The notes beneath the pieces were generated by a model that did not search any database, was not told where the DNA came from, and saw only the letters and a list, made by a program, of their open reading frames with translations. Shown piece by piece: positions 1-8,461 of a stretch of 33,550 nt of DNA (the first letter of the stretch is position 1; every line of letters begins with the position of its first letter). The translations under genes and the position numbers were made by a program. The stretch lies in assembly GCA_016190945.1 (NCBI GenBank), contig JACPPO010000018.1:1-33550 (forward strand), given 5' to 3'. The DNA is from Acidobacteriota bacterium (GTDB taxonomy: Bacteria > Acidobacteriota > Vicinamibacteria > Vicinamibacterales > UBA2999).

Positions 1-1148
1 CTGGCTGCCGCACTGAACACCAGGATCGAGTCTGCCCCGTCATTGGCGACGATGATCTCGTTGCGCTTCGGATCAAACGTCACGCCCGTGGGCCAGTTCA
101 ATTGAGTCTGGTCTCCCTGAATGGTGCGGAGCGGGGGAGTATCTCCCTGCGCATCCAGAGCATGGACGGTGATTGACGGTGGGAGACTCTGTCCGGAGCC
201 TGGAATATGCTGTCCAACGGGCCAGTTCTTTTTGCCTTCAGAGCGGCCGCCGCCGGGGCTGCTGGTCAAGCGGCCACCAGGAACCTTCTGGTGGACGTCG
301 CCATGGTTGGTGACAAACAGCAGCCGGTTCTTCGAGTCGACAGCAATGCCGTGCGGATCCTGCAGCCCGGTGCGGTCGCCCTGCAGCAGTCTGATCGGCT
401 CGTCGTTTTCTGACGCTGTCTTTTTCCAGACGACAACTGACGCGTCCTGCTGATCGGTCAGGAAGATTTCCTGGGCGACTTCATCCACCGCCACCCCGAA
501 CGATTGCGGTGTATACAACTGCCGATTCGGACGGGAGTCACCGTTGGCTTGTCGGGAAAAAATCACCAAGGCGCCAACGGTGTCGTTGTTCACTCCGTAG
601 ATCTCTCCAGTGTTGGGATCGACATACACTCCGGATTGGAACTCGATTTTCGAGCGCAGACCTCCCAGCACGCGCTTCGGCTCGGTCAGGGAAGCCGTTG
701 GCGGCGTGTTGGCGAGGCGGTCGTACGCCAGAATCTGAAAGAGGTTCTGATCCGTGAGGATGACTTCGTTGTTAGCCGGGTCGACCGCTATCGCCGCATA
801 CGAGGGGTACGGATCCCGGATCACCCGGATCGGCTTTCTCTGGGAGGCCGCCAGTCGGGTGGCGTCGTCCGGCCGTGGTTCCGCCGCCGCGGCGGCCGAG
901 ACCGGCGCTTGCGGCAGCCTCGCCCAAAAGCCGACTTGCTGGAATTGATAGCCCCCCGGCTCGCCCGGTAATTCGCACATCGGTTCCGGTAGCGGCTCGA
1001 TGGAGATCAGCCGCGGATCCGCCGCTTGCAGTTCCTCGACAAGCGACAGGTCTCCTGTGCTGCCGCTGGAGAAAACGAATGCAGCGACGGCGCCAGCGAT
1101 CCCGAGAATCAGAAAGGCCGTCCGCCGCCAAGAAGCTGTACGAGACAT
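1..1148 (-). CDS. NHL-type beta-propeller protein, membrane-anchored or secreted (3' partial)
   Basis: The frame is open from an ATG at 1148 to the left edge of the window, so the C-terminus is missing. The N-terminus (MSRTASWRRTAFLILGIAGA) has basic residues and then a hydrophobic stretch, so it is a signal peptide or membrane anchor. At least five similar repeats follow, of the form x-G-V-A-V-D-P-x-N-x-E-I-x-V-T-D, for example YAAIAVDPANNEVILTDQ, SFGVAVDEVAQEIFLTDQ and WPTGVTFDPKRNEIIVAN. This is the blade pattern of NHL/SMP-30-like six-bladed propellers. Such proteins bind ligands or act as scaffolds in the periplasm; no catalytic residues are evident. An AAGGAG Shine-Dalgarno sequence lies about 10 nt before the ATG, and a promoter-like pair is at 1216-1244. 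The fold is well supported by the repeats; the function is unknown. Confidence 0.85.
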   Translation of the reverse strand, partial: MSRTASWRRTAFLILGIAGAVAAFVFSSGSTGDLSLVEELQAADPRLISIEPLPEPMCELPGEPGGYQFQQVGFWARLPQAPVSAAAAAEPRPDDATRLAASQRKPIRVIRDPYPSYAAIAVDPANNEVILTDQNLFQILAYDRLANTPPTASLTEPKRVLGGLRSKIEFQSGVYVDPNTGEIYGVNNDTVGALVIFSRQANGDSRPNRQLYTPQSFGVAVDEVAQEIFLTDQQDASVVVWKKTASENDEPIRLLQGDRTGLQDPHGIAVDSKNRLLFVTNHGDVHQKVPGGRLTSSPGGGRSEGKKNWPVGQHIPGSGQSLPPSITVHALDAQGDTPPLRTIQGDQTQLNWPTGVTFDPKRNEIIVANDGADSILVFSAAA

Positions 1149-1215
1149 GATGGCCCCACTCCTTCTTCAGAGCCGCCAGCGAACCGAATACCCACTGCGG
1201 CTGTATCAGAGACGC

Positions 1216-1244
1216 ATTCTGCGCTTGCCGATCGTGTCTGTCAA
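1216..1244 (-). promoter_or_regulatory. Candidate sigma70-type promoter of the beta-propeller gene
   Basis: On the minus strand TTGACA (1244-1239) is followed by a 17-nt spacer and CAGAAT (1221-1216). That is a perfect -35 and a 4/6 match to TATAAT. It would place the transcript start near 1209, about 60 nt before the ATG at 1148. Confidence 0.5.
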
Positions 1245-1265
1245 TCTCTGTGGCATCTCTGTGGC
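1244..1265. repeat. Perfect 11-bp tandem direct repeat next to a -35 box
   Basis: ATCTCTGTGGC occurs twice back to back (1244-1254 and 1255-1265). Read on the minus strand, the two GCCACAGAGAT copies abut the TTGACA of the beta-propeller promoter. The 11-bp period puts both copies on the same DNA face, as tandem activator sites often are. That role is inferred. Confidence 0.5.
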
Positions 1266-1425
1266 AATTGAATCTGGGTTGGCCACGGCCTGACTGAGCA
1301 ACGATGCGTGGGAAGACGAGCAGATCGTCGCCGTGATTCCGGACCCGCGAGCTGCCTGCAGCAGGAGCGGGCCGCAGAAACTCGTCGGAGACGACGACGC
1401 GTCGGTACGCCGAGAGTCCTCTGGT

Positions 1426-3822
1426 TTAGAAGCGAACGAGTCGGGTCACCTTGACCGCCAAGGCGCGGTTCACAAGCTCCGGGCGCGCTCTGGAGGTGTC
1501 CCGGCCGTCGCTGTACACCACGAAGAGCTCGCTCCCCGGGATGTACTCCCACCTGAGCCGCAGGCTGGACGACAGCGTGTGAGCGGTTCCGATGAACTGA
1601 AGGAGGCTGCTCACCGCGAGGCGCGTGGTGGGCGTGATGGAGAGACGCGCGCTGAACACCTGAGCCCTGAAGTCCGCGTAGGGCAGTGTCACCCAATTCA
1701 GGGAAACGGCTGGTTCCACCGAAAATCGCGGAACGAGCCCGAGGCGGCCGGAGTAGGTCGCGGTGTACTTCGTTCCCTCATAAAACGTGCCGCCGGATAC
1801 CGACAGTTGTCCCGACAGCTTCCGTTGTTGGGCGCGCGAATAGGACGCGCCGAGATCGTGAGACACGTAGCCACCAGCAGGCACGGTCACGCCGGGCGCG
1901 ACGGCGAAGCCTGATGGCAGCAACTCGTACTCACGGCCGTAGCGGAGCGCAGCCTGGTCGCCGTTGTGAAACTCGATTCCGAAGCTGCCGTCCACAGATC
2001 GATTCTCAACGGTCGCCGCGTGGTCGGCGGTCACGTAGTCCGCCGTGCCCTGTCCGGTCAGCTTGCGGATGTAGCGGCTCTGCCGCAGGCGCGGGCTGAA
2101 CCGCGCCGTGGCGGTGCTGCGCCGGAAGCCGTCCCGCCGTACGAAGCCGAGCGCCGGATTGAAAAGGTCGCCGACCATCAGATGTTCGAGCGCCACACCG
2201 TAGCGATCGGCCGCGTAATCGAAACGACCTCGATAACTCGCACCATCCCCGTCGCGCTCCGCCGTCGACGTCCGCGCGTAATACCCGTGCACGGTGACGT
2301 CGTCGGAGACGCGCAGGCTCGCGTCAGCGCCAAGCGCCAGGTTCGAATCGCCGCCTCCGGCGGACGCCAACCGCTCTGTCGCGATGATGCCGATGCTGCT
2401 GCGGCGAAGCACGTCACGTTTGATACGCATCGCGGAAAAATTCGTGGCGGTGGCACCGGCTGACAGATCGTCGGCCGTTTGGATGTTCAGCAGTCCGACG
2501 TCAAACGGACCGGCCTTTCCGGTGAGCCGGGCGCCCGCGATGATTGGAACCGATTGCCCGTTGCTCAGCCCGATGCGACGGCTGAAGAATAGAATCGGTA
2601 CGTCCTGCGCTCCCGCGTCATTGTCGAGCCGCCGGCTGCCAAACCCGAAAATGCCCTGGCCCTCGAGGAAGAAATCGCGCTTTTCAGGAAAGAACAGGCT
2701 GAAGCGCGTCAAATTCACCTGCTGGAGGTCCTCCTCGACCTGCGCGAAATCGGTGTTGACGGTCACGTCGGCGATCAAGCTGCGTGTCAGCCCGTACTTG
2801 AAGTCGAAGCCGGCAGTGGACGTGACGTCGTTGCGGGAGGGGGCGGGGGCCGTTCGATCGGTCGTCACCGACGACAGGCCGTACGGCTTCATTTCGAGGT
2901 TCATCGACTGGGCAGGTGTCTCGAGGCCGACGAGCGTCGCGGCAAGTCCCAACTGATACATCGCACCGGTGCCGAAGGAGGCCGAGACGGGCGTCAGAGT
3001 GGCGAATTCGTTCTTCCACTTGATGATCCGCCGCAAGTTGATTCCCCAGATCTGCGGGCCGGATCGCCGGTATCGCACCGACTTGAATGGGATGACAATC
3101 TCCGCGGCCCAACCGTTCGCGAAGCGGTCGGCCTTGACGTCCCAGACGGTGTTCCAGCTTTCGAGCTGTTGCCCACTCACGACCGCTTGATCGCGGATGG
3201 CGCCGACGGGATTGGTCTGAAAAAAGAACCCGTTGCGGCGATCGTAGAACGTGTCCAGCACGATCGTGAAGTTATCGCCGCCGGCGAAAATCGCGCCATT
3301 GTCCCGCCGCCGTTCGTTCGCAACGATTCGCTCGGGGTGACTATCGCTGCATCGCACGGCGATGTACAGATTCTCGTCGTCGTAGAAGACCCACACCTCG
3401 GTCGGTTCAGTGGAGGGCGCCCCCTCGTTCGGAATCTGTTGAATGAAATCGGTGATGGGCGGCACGATTCCGTAAAACTCTTCGTCGAGGCGGCCATCGA
3501 CCCGCATTGGACGCTCGAGACGAACGGCACGAATGGTGGCCCGGCCGCGCTCGTCGCGATTGATGACGGCTGGGGCGAACGGCGGCGCCGGTCCGTCGAT
3601 GGGGGGAAGCGCGGCGGCCGACACGGCCACGGCGACACCGCTCGCTCCCTGGGCGTCAACCGGATCGTCGGCGCCATCGGGCGCCTCACTCGGAACCGGC
3701 CGCGACGGTGGTTTACCGGAAACGAGAGCCGGACCCTGCGGCGCGCCGGCAGCGCTCGGCGCCGCAAGAACGGCCATGATCAGCGCCACGGCGCAGGACG
3801 CTGGCCAGCCTCTTCTCATCAT
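1426..3822 (-). CDS. CBM9-like / DUF5916 outer-membrane protein
   Basis: This is a 798-aa protein with a signal peptide (MMRRGWPASCAVALIMAVLA, probable cleavage after AGA). A family-9 carbohydrate-binding-like module spans about residues 95-245, with the typical opening PMRVDGRLDEEFY and the EVWVFYDDENLYIAVRCSD strand pattern. The rest is DUF5916, rich in alternating strands, and the chain ends in ...VTRLVRF. A C-terminal Phe is a common outer-membrane beta-barrel signature. The start at 3822 is chosen because GGGGGA lies 9 nt upstream and the next codon is also ATG; a longer frame to 3861 would add residues before the signal peptide. Family members are surface or outer-membrane proteins of uncertain substrate, often near TonB receptors. 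Catalytic activity cannot be assigned. The gene is followed after 277 bp by the beta-propeller gene. Confidence 0.85.
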   Translation of the reverse strand: MMRRGWPASCAVALIMAVLAAPSAAGAPQGPALVSGKPPSRPVPSEAPDGADDPVDAQGASGVAVAVSAAALPPIDGPAPPFAPAVINRDERGRATIRAVRLERPMRVDGRLDEEFYGIVPPITDFIQQIPNEGAPSTEPTEVWVFYDDENLYIAVRCSDSHPERIVANERRRDNGAIFAGGDNFTIVLDTFYDRRNGFFFQTNPVGAIRDQAVVSGQQLESWNTVWDVKADRFANGWAAEIVIPFKSVRYRRSGPQIWGINLRRIIKWKNEFATLTPVSASFGTGAMYQLGLAATLVGLETPAQSMNLEMKPYGLSSVTTDRTAPAPSRNDVTSTAGFDFKYGLTRSLIADVTVNTDFAQVEEDLQQVNLTRFSLFFPEKRDFFLEGQGIFGFGSRRLDNDAGAQDVPILFFSRRIGLSNGQSVPIIAGARLTGKAGPFDVGLLNIQTADDLSAGATATNFSAMRIKRDVLRRSSIGIIATERLASAGGGDSNLALGADASLRVSDDVTVHGYYARTSTAERDGDGASYRGRFDYAADRYGVALEHLMVGDLFNPALGFVRRDGFRRSTATARFSPRLRQSRYIRKLTGQGTADYVTADHAATVENRSVDGSFGIEFHNGDQAALRYGREYELLPSGFAVAPGVTVPAGGYVSHDLGASYSRAQQRKLSGQLSVSGGTFYEGTKYTATYSGRLGLVPRFSVEPAVSLNWVTLPYADFRAQVFSARLSITPTTRLAVSSLLQFIGTAHTLSSSLRLRWEYIPGSELFVVYSDGRDTSRARPELVNRALAVKVTRLVRF

Positions 3823-3913
3823 CAGATCATTCCCCCGGCTCTCACCGCGTGGCGGCGACAATGCCGCGCACGCGGGCAGCAGGAGGCAACCCGTGCGAGG
3901 CCGCAGTCGACCG

Positions 3914-4072
3914 TTAGTTTAACACCGCCCAGACGCGGGCGTTCCAGTGTCGGGGGCCAGGGATCCGTTCTTGCCCTGAGATCTGCAGCGTCAACTCCGG
4001 GAATCGCCTGAAATACCCCATGAAGGGGTTGCTCCGCGTCTCCACGATCGCGCGTCCGGCAACGATCAGCAT
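3914..4072 (-). CDS. Possible 52-aa small protein or gene remnant
   Basis: An ATG at 4072 opens a 52-codon frame ending at TAA (3914-3916). The product (MLIVAGRAIVETRSNPFMGY at its start, ending ARVWAVLN) has a balanced, protein-like composition, unlike the Arg/Pro-rich shadow frames around it. No good Shine-Dalgarno sequence precedes the ATG. The frame stays open upstream to a TAG near 4128, so this may be the tail of a decayed gene. I do not recognise the family. Confidence 0.25.
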   Translation of the reverse strand: MLIVAGRAIVETRSNPFMGYFRRFPELTLQISGQERIPGPRHWNARVWAVLN

Positions 4073-4121
4073 CGAGGCCCGACCGAGTCTGCACCCAACG
4101 CTCCAAGGTGTGAGCTGAGGG

Positions 4122-4232
4122 GTCTACTTCTTGAAGGACCGGCTGAAGATACGACCGGAGCCGTTCGGCGATAAGGCGCGCGCCGGCGGCATTAGGATGA
4201 ACACGATGGGCGCCGTGTGAGAAACGACAAGG
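4122..4232 (-). pseudogene. Relic of SGNH/GDSL hydrolase C-terminus
   Basis: One minus-strand frame between a TGA at 4235-4233 and about 4122 reads HRVHPNAAGARLIAERLRSY followed by LQPVLQEVD. This matches the block V of TesA-like SGNH esterases: the catalytic His in D-G-x-H-P-N, then A-A-G and a helix ending the protein. The Asp of the usual DxxH is replaced by Ala-His-Arg. No start codon or upstream esterase blocks (GDS, GxND) precede it, so it is a fragment. The identification is from motif memory. Confidence 0.5.
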
Positions 4233-4349
4233 TCACAGCGGACCGTGCGAATTCTGCCTCGTTAGGATGTGGCTCCTCACGCTCATCCGCAACGTGCCAC
4301 CGTAACGGCGGCGCTTGCCGGCTCACTCGACGCGCCGCTCCCATGCGGA

Positions 4350-4377
4350 TGGACCACCGCGCCACACGAACTACAAT
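4350..4377 (+). promoter_or_regulatory. Candidate promoter of the DUF2079 gene
   Basis: TGGACC (4350-4355), a 16-nt spacer and TACAAT (4372-4377) give a plausible sigma70 pair. A transcript start near 4384 would leave a leader of about 15 nt before the ATG at 4399. It also argues against the longer open frame that begins at 4315. Confidence 0.35.
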
Positions 4378-4398
4378 CACACCCGCCCTGGTCTCCCA

Positions 4399-6027
4399 AT
4401 GTTATCGACAGCTTTCGAGGCGTGGCGCATGTCGCTGGCTCTGATCGGTCTTGCAGTGGGAGCAGTCGTGTTAGGTGCGCCCCTGGTCGGCTGGCCCGGC
4501 GTTGTACGCCTGCCGGCAGTCCTGGTACCTGCACTCATCCTAGCCGTGGTGGTCCTGCGACCGTGGCGGTGGAGTGCATCCGAGTGGCGGGCACTGGAGG
4601 AGTGGACTCCTTCAGCCCGGGTAGTCTGCACCGGAGCCCTCGTCGTTGGACTGCTGCTGTTCTGGCTCGTGCTGACCCGGTTTCGCTCGGGAGAGATCAA
4701 TGCTGTCGATTTCACCGTGTACTTCGACCGACCATGCTTCCAGACAACGCAGGGTCGCCCCCTCTTCATCGAAACGGCTGACTTTCCGGAGCTCTCGCAG
4801 GGCGGCGGTCTCCGCCACCATGCGTATTGGGGGATGTTCCCGGTCTGCTATCTGTATGCCCTTCATGCCACTCCGCTCTGGCTCCTCGCGCTCTCGGTCA
4901 TCGCCGTCACTGCCGGTGCGGTACACGTGCTGCGAGCGATGCAGCGGCTGGGCACGGGCGGTGTGCTCGCGACAGCCACCGCGATCGCTTTCGTCCTCAA
5001 TGACAACACCGCTCGCACGCTGAACTACGGCTTCCATCCAGAGGTGCTTTACGCGTGGTTCATTCCCTGGCTGCTCGATGCCGCACTGCGGGGAAATCGA
5101 CGACAGTTCGTGGCCGCCACCCTCGCCTGCATCCTGGTCAAGGAGGATGCCGCGATGCCGCTCTTCGCGGCGTCGGTCGCTCTCGGGTTGATCGAATTCC
5201 GAAGAATGAATCACCTCGACCGTGCCGTCTTCCTCGTACTGCCCGTGATTCTCGCGCTGGCGAATCTCGGGATCTACTACGCTGTCGTCGTCCCGGCACT
5301 GACGACGGAAGGTCTTCCCGCATACGGGCACTTCTGGGTAAGCTACGGCCCGACACCGATGCGGGCGCTGGTCGGCATGATCGCTCACCCGTGGGCGGTG
5401 CTGCTAGCAAGCCTGCGCTCGGGCTTCTTCCGTACGGTGATTCTCCCGCACCTGTTTCTGCCCGTGCTTGGCTGGCGCTGGACGCTCGGGATCGTGCCGA
5501 TCGTGGCGCTCTACAGCGCTTCCGACGATCCGCAGTTGCGCCTGTTCGGGATCTACTACTCGATCCCCCTCGTTCCGTTTCTGGTTCTTGGAGCCTCGAC
5601 GGGAGCCTTGATGCTGGCCCGCCGAGTTGCCACGGATATCGGCCGGGCTGCGCTATCGGCCGCCACGCTCATTCTGCTCGGTGCTTTGCTGGTCGGCAGC
5701 GGCAGTCGCGGATACAGCCTCCGTCCCTGGCGAACCGAGATCGCCGCGGTGCCGGACGCGCTGTCTCGGCTCGCAGGCGAGCGCGTCGTGCTGGTGCAGA
5801 GCGGCCTCTATCCCCATGCCGGCTACGACGAGCGCACCCAATTGCTCACCCCGGAGACGCTCCACAACCCCCGGTATGCGGGTGCAGCGGTCCTGATCGC
5901 GCGGAGAATCGGCGCCTACCCTTTTCGAGCCGATGATTTGGACAGCCTCCATCGGCTTCCATCGATTCAGGCCATGCCAGGTGGTCTGATCGCGGTACGA
6001 AGACCCGTGACCCAGGCACACCGATGA
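4399..6027 (+). CDS. DUF2079-family polytopic membrane protein
   Basis: This is a 542-aa inner-membrane protein with about ten hydrophobic helices. It carries the marks of DUF2079: an Asp-Phe near QTTQGRPLF early in the chain (NAVDFTVYF), then Asn-Tyr-Gly-Phe-His-Pro-Glu-Val-Leu-Tyr and a Val-Lys-Glu-Asp-Ala motif (LACILVKEDAAMPLF). The fold resembles GT-C-like multi-membrane glycosyltransferases, but no reaction is established. I chose the ATG at 4399 because a promoter-like pair lies just upstream; the frame stays open to 4315, but that part is Arg/His-rich and unlike a membrane protein N-terminus. ATG 4429 is a further option. The gene is monocistronic and converges on the zinc-ribbon gene at 6089. 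Confidence 0.85.
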   Translation: MLSTAFEAWRMSLALIGLAVGAVVLGAPLVGWPGVVRLPAVLVPALILAVVVLRPWRWSASEWRALEEWTPSARVVCTGALVVGLLLFWLVLTRFRSGEINAVDFTVYFDRPCFQTTQGRPLFIETADFPELSQGGGLRHHAYWGMFPVCYLYALHATPLWLLALSVIAVTAGAVHVLRAMQRLGTGGVLATATAIAFVLNDNTARTLNYGFHPEVLYAWFIPWLLDAALRGNRRQFVAATLACILVKEDAAMPLFAASVALGLIEFRRMNHLDRAVFLVLPVILALANLGIYYAVVVPALTTEGLPAYGHFWVSYGPTPMRALVGMIAHPWAVLLASLRSGFFRTVILPHLFLPVLGWRWTLGIVPIVALYSASDDPQLRLFGIYYSIPLVPFLVLGASTGALMLARRVATDIGRAALSAATLILLGALLVGSGSRGYSLRPWRTEIAAVPDALSRLAGERVVLVQSGLYPHAGYDERTQLLTPETLHNPRYAGAAVLIARRIGAYPFRADDLDSLHRLPSIQAMPGGLIAVRRPVTQAHR

Positions 6028-6088
6028 CCGTCGGACACGCCGTCGGTCGACTCCTGGTCGGCGCCAGGGGGTGGGGTGTTCGTGATTT

Positions 6089-6283
6089 CTACCATCGGCG
6101 TGCCGAAGAACGCCCGTTAACCAGCCGGGCGGGGTTCCACACCTGTCCACACTCATGACATCGCCAGTAGGTCGCCTCGCTCACCGTCTTGCTCGTTGTC
6201 GCCACGCGACGGGACCGGCAGAACGGACAGGACGGCGGGTTCGCCGGCGCGGGCGGCGGGACACTCTTTCCAACGGCACTCAT
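6089..6283 (-). CDS. Small zinc-ribbon protein
   Basis: A 64-aa protein with two CxxC knuckles, Cys19-x2-Cys22 (CPFC) and Cys42-x2-Cys45 (CHEC), about 20 residues apart. The second is followed by G-Q-V-W-N. This is a minimal zinc ribbon of the kind found in small rubredoxin- or transcription-factor-like proteins. GAGG lies 8 nt before the ATG at 6283. It converges with the DUF2079 gene (61 bp between stops) and is separated from the next minus-strand gene upstream by 226 bp. The protein probably binds one Zn; its partner (nucleic acid or protein) cannot be told from the sequence. Confidence 0.75.
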   Translation of the reverse strand: MSAVGKSVPPPAPANPPSCPFCRSRRVATTSKTVSEATYWRCHECGQVWNPARLVNGRSSARRW

Positions 6284-6457
6284 GGTGGAACCTCGAGTCT
6301 CGTGAAGCTTTGGTGAGAGATAGGCCCGGCAGGCGGCAGGGCGCAGGACTCAGGAAAGCGGTCCCCTCCACAATACGGGTTACGCCGGGAAACCACAAGG
6401 AGAATCGCTGAACTGGATCGTCTCTTATAGATGAAGAGGCGAACGGCAGATTCCGCC

Positions 6458-6474
6458 CGTGACGTAACGTGACG
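6458..6474. repeat. 7-bp direct repeat with 10-bp period
   Basis: CGTGACG (6458-6464), TAA, CGTGACG (6468-6474). The 10-bp repeat period equals one helical turn, a common arrangement for a tandem protein-binding site. It lies in the 226-bp gap upstream of the zinc-ribbon gene and downstream of the membrane cluster. No other feature explains it. Confidence 0.35.
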
Positions 6475-6509
6475 CTTGACCCTGGCCTTTTAACCTGACG
6501 CGTTTGTGT

Positions 6510-7457
6510 TTAGCCCAGTCCCCCGCCCGCCAGCAGCGCGGCGACACGTCGGCCCGTCGGATCGATGAGCCAGAGCCAATCATCCAGCAGGAATTCCAGG
6601 CGAATCGCCAGGAGCGCGATGCGGCCCATGACGGTGTAGCCGAACGCCGCCCCGAAGGTGATCATCAAGACCCAGATGCCGGCTTTCGCAGTCGCGCCCA
6701 CGGCCCCTTGGTGCTCAAAGGAAAAAAAGAAGTAGACCAGACAGCAGAGTACCCCGACCACAATCAGCAGGTTCTGCAGGGATAACCAGGGGTCGAAGAC
6801 GCCACCGTCGATCACGGCGAGCGGCAGAATCGTGTTGCGAATCTGGACGAGAAAATCGCCGTGCAGAAACGCGATGAGGCGCAGGCCCGCCGTGGTGCCG
6901 ATGATGAAGGCGAGCGGCCACCGCGCAATCCAGCCGCCTTTGGGCGCCAGCCGCCACAACAACATCACACTCAGCACGAGCACCACGATATAGGACGGAC
7001 TCGGTTCCGCTTCCGGCCCGCTCAGGCCCGGCATCGCCCAGGCCCGCACCAGCGCCGGCCAGATCTTCCCCACCAGATTCGGGACGATCACGTCCCAGAA
7101 GCCGATCACCATCCAATACGCGGCGGATACGCCGACCAGAACCGCCTCGGCAACCTTGTAGAACGGGTTATCGCCGAACAGAAACGAAAAGATGGCGAGC
7201 GTGAAGAAGGCGGCCAGCCAGAGCCCGATCGTGCGCGGGAGGCTGAACTGGTATTCGGTCTGCGCAGGCAACGCCGCCTCGGCGCCCTGATACTCACCGT
7301 ACGTCGCGGGATCGGACTGCGTCCATCGCCCGTTGGCCACCGGGACGGCCCGTACGTATTCGCGCCCCATGCCCTCCGTGGTGAACGCACTGCGCCAGAG
7401 GAGGGCGGCGGCGCCGATGACGAGCAACGCCATCCAGAAGACATTCTCCCGCCTCAT
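6510..7457 (-). CDS. Polytopic membrane protein, last gene of the MutL-like cluster
   Basis: A 315-aa integral membrane protein with a signal-anchor-like N-terminus (FWMALLVIGAAALLW). An extracytoplasmic loop of about 50 residues follows (GREYVRAVPVANGRWTQSD...), then about seven more hydrophobic helices, one with consecutive aromatics (LVYFFFSFEH). I do not recognise a named family. Its ATG overlaps the stop of the upstream gene by 4 nt (ATGA). An excellent Shine-Dalgarno sequence (GGGGGAGGAAGCG before the ATG) shows it is translated in its own right. As the last gene of a seven-gene unit it probably forms part of the same membrane assembly; that is inference from context. Confidence 0.8.
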   Translation of the reverse strand: MRRENVFWMALLVIGAAALLWRSAFTTEGMGREYVRAVPVANGRWTQSDPATYGEYQGAEAALPAQTEYQFSLPRTIGLWLAAFFTLAIFSFLFGDNPFYKVAEAVLVGVSAAYWMVIGFWDVIVPNLVGKIWPALVRAWAMPGLSGPEAEPSPSYIVVLVLSVMLLWRLAPKGGWIARWPLAFIIGTTAGLRLIAFLHGDFLVQIRNTILPLAVIDGGVFDPWLSLQNLLIVVGVLCCLVYFFFSFEHQGAVGATAKAGIWVLMITFGAAFGYTVMGRIALLAIRLEFLLDDWLWLIDPTGRRVAALLAGGGLG

Positions 7458-8410
7458 CGCTTCCTCCCCCTGTCGATGAGGAACACGACATTCGCCACGA
7501 CGATGAGCGTGATGATCAGCAGATGCGCGACCAGTTGGGGGCCCATGCGGCGCAGGGCTTCCAGATACTTCGGATCCGCGTTGGCTCCGCCGTAGGCATC
7601 AACGACGAGCTTTTCATATTCCGCTGCCCCCTTGATCGCGCCCAACAGGCCCGGCAGCTGACGCGGTACATATGGGTAGAGGAGAGGCGCCTGGACTCCG
7701 GTGGCCCCCGCCACGAGGCGAAGCGAAGGGAACGGTGTGACGGCGTACTGCACCCATTCCTTGGTGCCGGGATAGCCCGCTGACACGCTGACGATTACCT
7801 TCATCTGCTGGATATTCGTGATCCCTTCCATCATCGGGATGTCCTGCATCGCCGTGCCGCGGCTGTCGGTCGTGTACAGCTCGCGCAGGTTCGTGACGAC
7901 GACCTTGATCACGCCCTCCTGACCCGACTTGAAGCCAAGATTGATATAGTCGCGGCCGTAGACGAGGTCACGGAAATCTGGCGTGATCACCTTGGCGATC
8001 GTGTTGTCGATCATCTGCGCGCCAAGCGGCCACAGAGCCATGAAGTACATCCGCAGCTTCTTGCTCGCGGCGTGGTACACAAACGCGGTAGCCATCGGCC
8101 CAAGCTCGCCTTCGCTCGGCGGGTCGTAGTCGAACGCCAGCAGGATCGGATCGCCGGGGTTGAGCCGATCAATCTCGTCGAACGTGGCTCGGGCGAGCAC
8201 GCTGGGCACTTCCGGAAAGGTTCGGCCTGTCACCCCGATGAAGTAGATCGGTATGAGGACAGCCCACAACAGAAGCAGGAAGATCCATCGGCGATCCAGT
8301 GTCCGCAGCGTCTCCAGCAAACCGGCGGAGACAATACGCATGACCAGCGGTATCAACGACGCGATCACGATCGCGACCAGCCACCACTGGTTGACGATGA
8401 ACTCGGTCAT
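7454..8410 (-). CDS. Membrane protein with large extracytoplasmic domain (MutL-like cluster)
   Basis: A 318-aa protein. Two hydrophobic helices lie near the N-terminus (WWLVAIVIASLIPLVMRIV and WIFLLLLWAVLIPIYFIGV), then a soluble region of about 215 residues, then one C-terminal helix (LLIITLIVVANVVFLI) ending in basic residues (DRGRKR). The soluble region includes DRLNPGDPILLAFDYDPPSE and a segment on inducing transport-like pores cannot be read from it. I recognise no catalytic motif and no family. It starts 51 bp after the upstream gene with only a weak ribosome site, and its stop overlaps the next start (ATGA). The topology, a large domain held by flanking helices, suits a complex subunit facing the periplasm. 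Confidence 0.8.
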   Translation of the reverse strand: MTEFIVNQWWLVAIVIASLIPLVMRIVSAGLLETLRTLDRRWIFLLLLWAVLIPIYFIGVTGRTFPEVPSVLARATFDEIDRLNPGDPILLAFDYDPPSEGELGPMATAFVYHAASKKLRMYFMALWPLGAQMIDNTIAKVITPDFRDLVYGRDYINLGFKSGQEGVIKVVVTNLRELYTTDSRGTAMQDIPMMEGITNIQQMKVIVSVSAGYPGTKEWVQYAVTPFPSLRLVAGATGVQAPLLYPYVPRQLPGLLGAIKGAAEYEKLVVDAYGGANADPKYLEALRRMGPQLVAHLLIITLIVVANVVFLIDRGRKR

Positions 8411-8461
8411 CCTAGTGGCCCGTCCGAACTGATTGAGTACCGCTCGCGGGAGGACATGCCG

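Larger units (their letters stand above)
3823..4398. other. Gene-poor interval between divergent DUF5916 and DUF2079 genes
   Basis: About 576 bp without an intact conserved gene. It contains the upstream region of the DUF5916 gene, a protein-like 52-codon open frame (3914-4072), a recognisable SGNH hydrolase C-terminal relic (4122-4232) and a candidate promoter for the plus-strand DUF2079 gene (4350-4377). No tRNA or insertion sequence was seen. Confidence 0.6.

Noticed and set aside
4191-4267. GTTAGG/ATTAGG pair suggestive of an integron attC site
   Set aside because: The matching inverse core (RYYYAAC) at the right distance is absent and no cassette structure or integrase is present.
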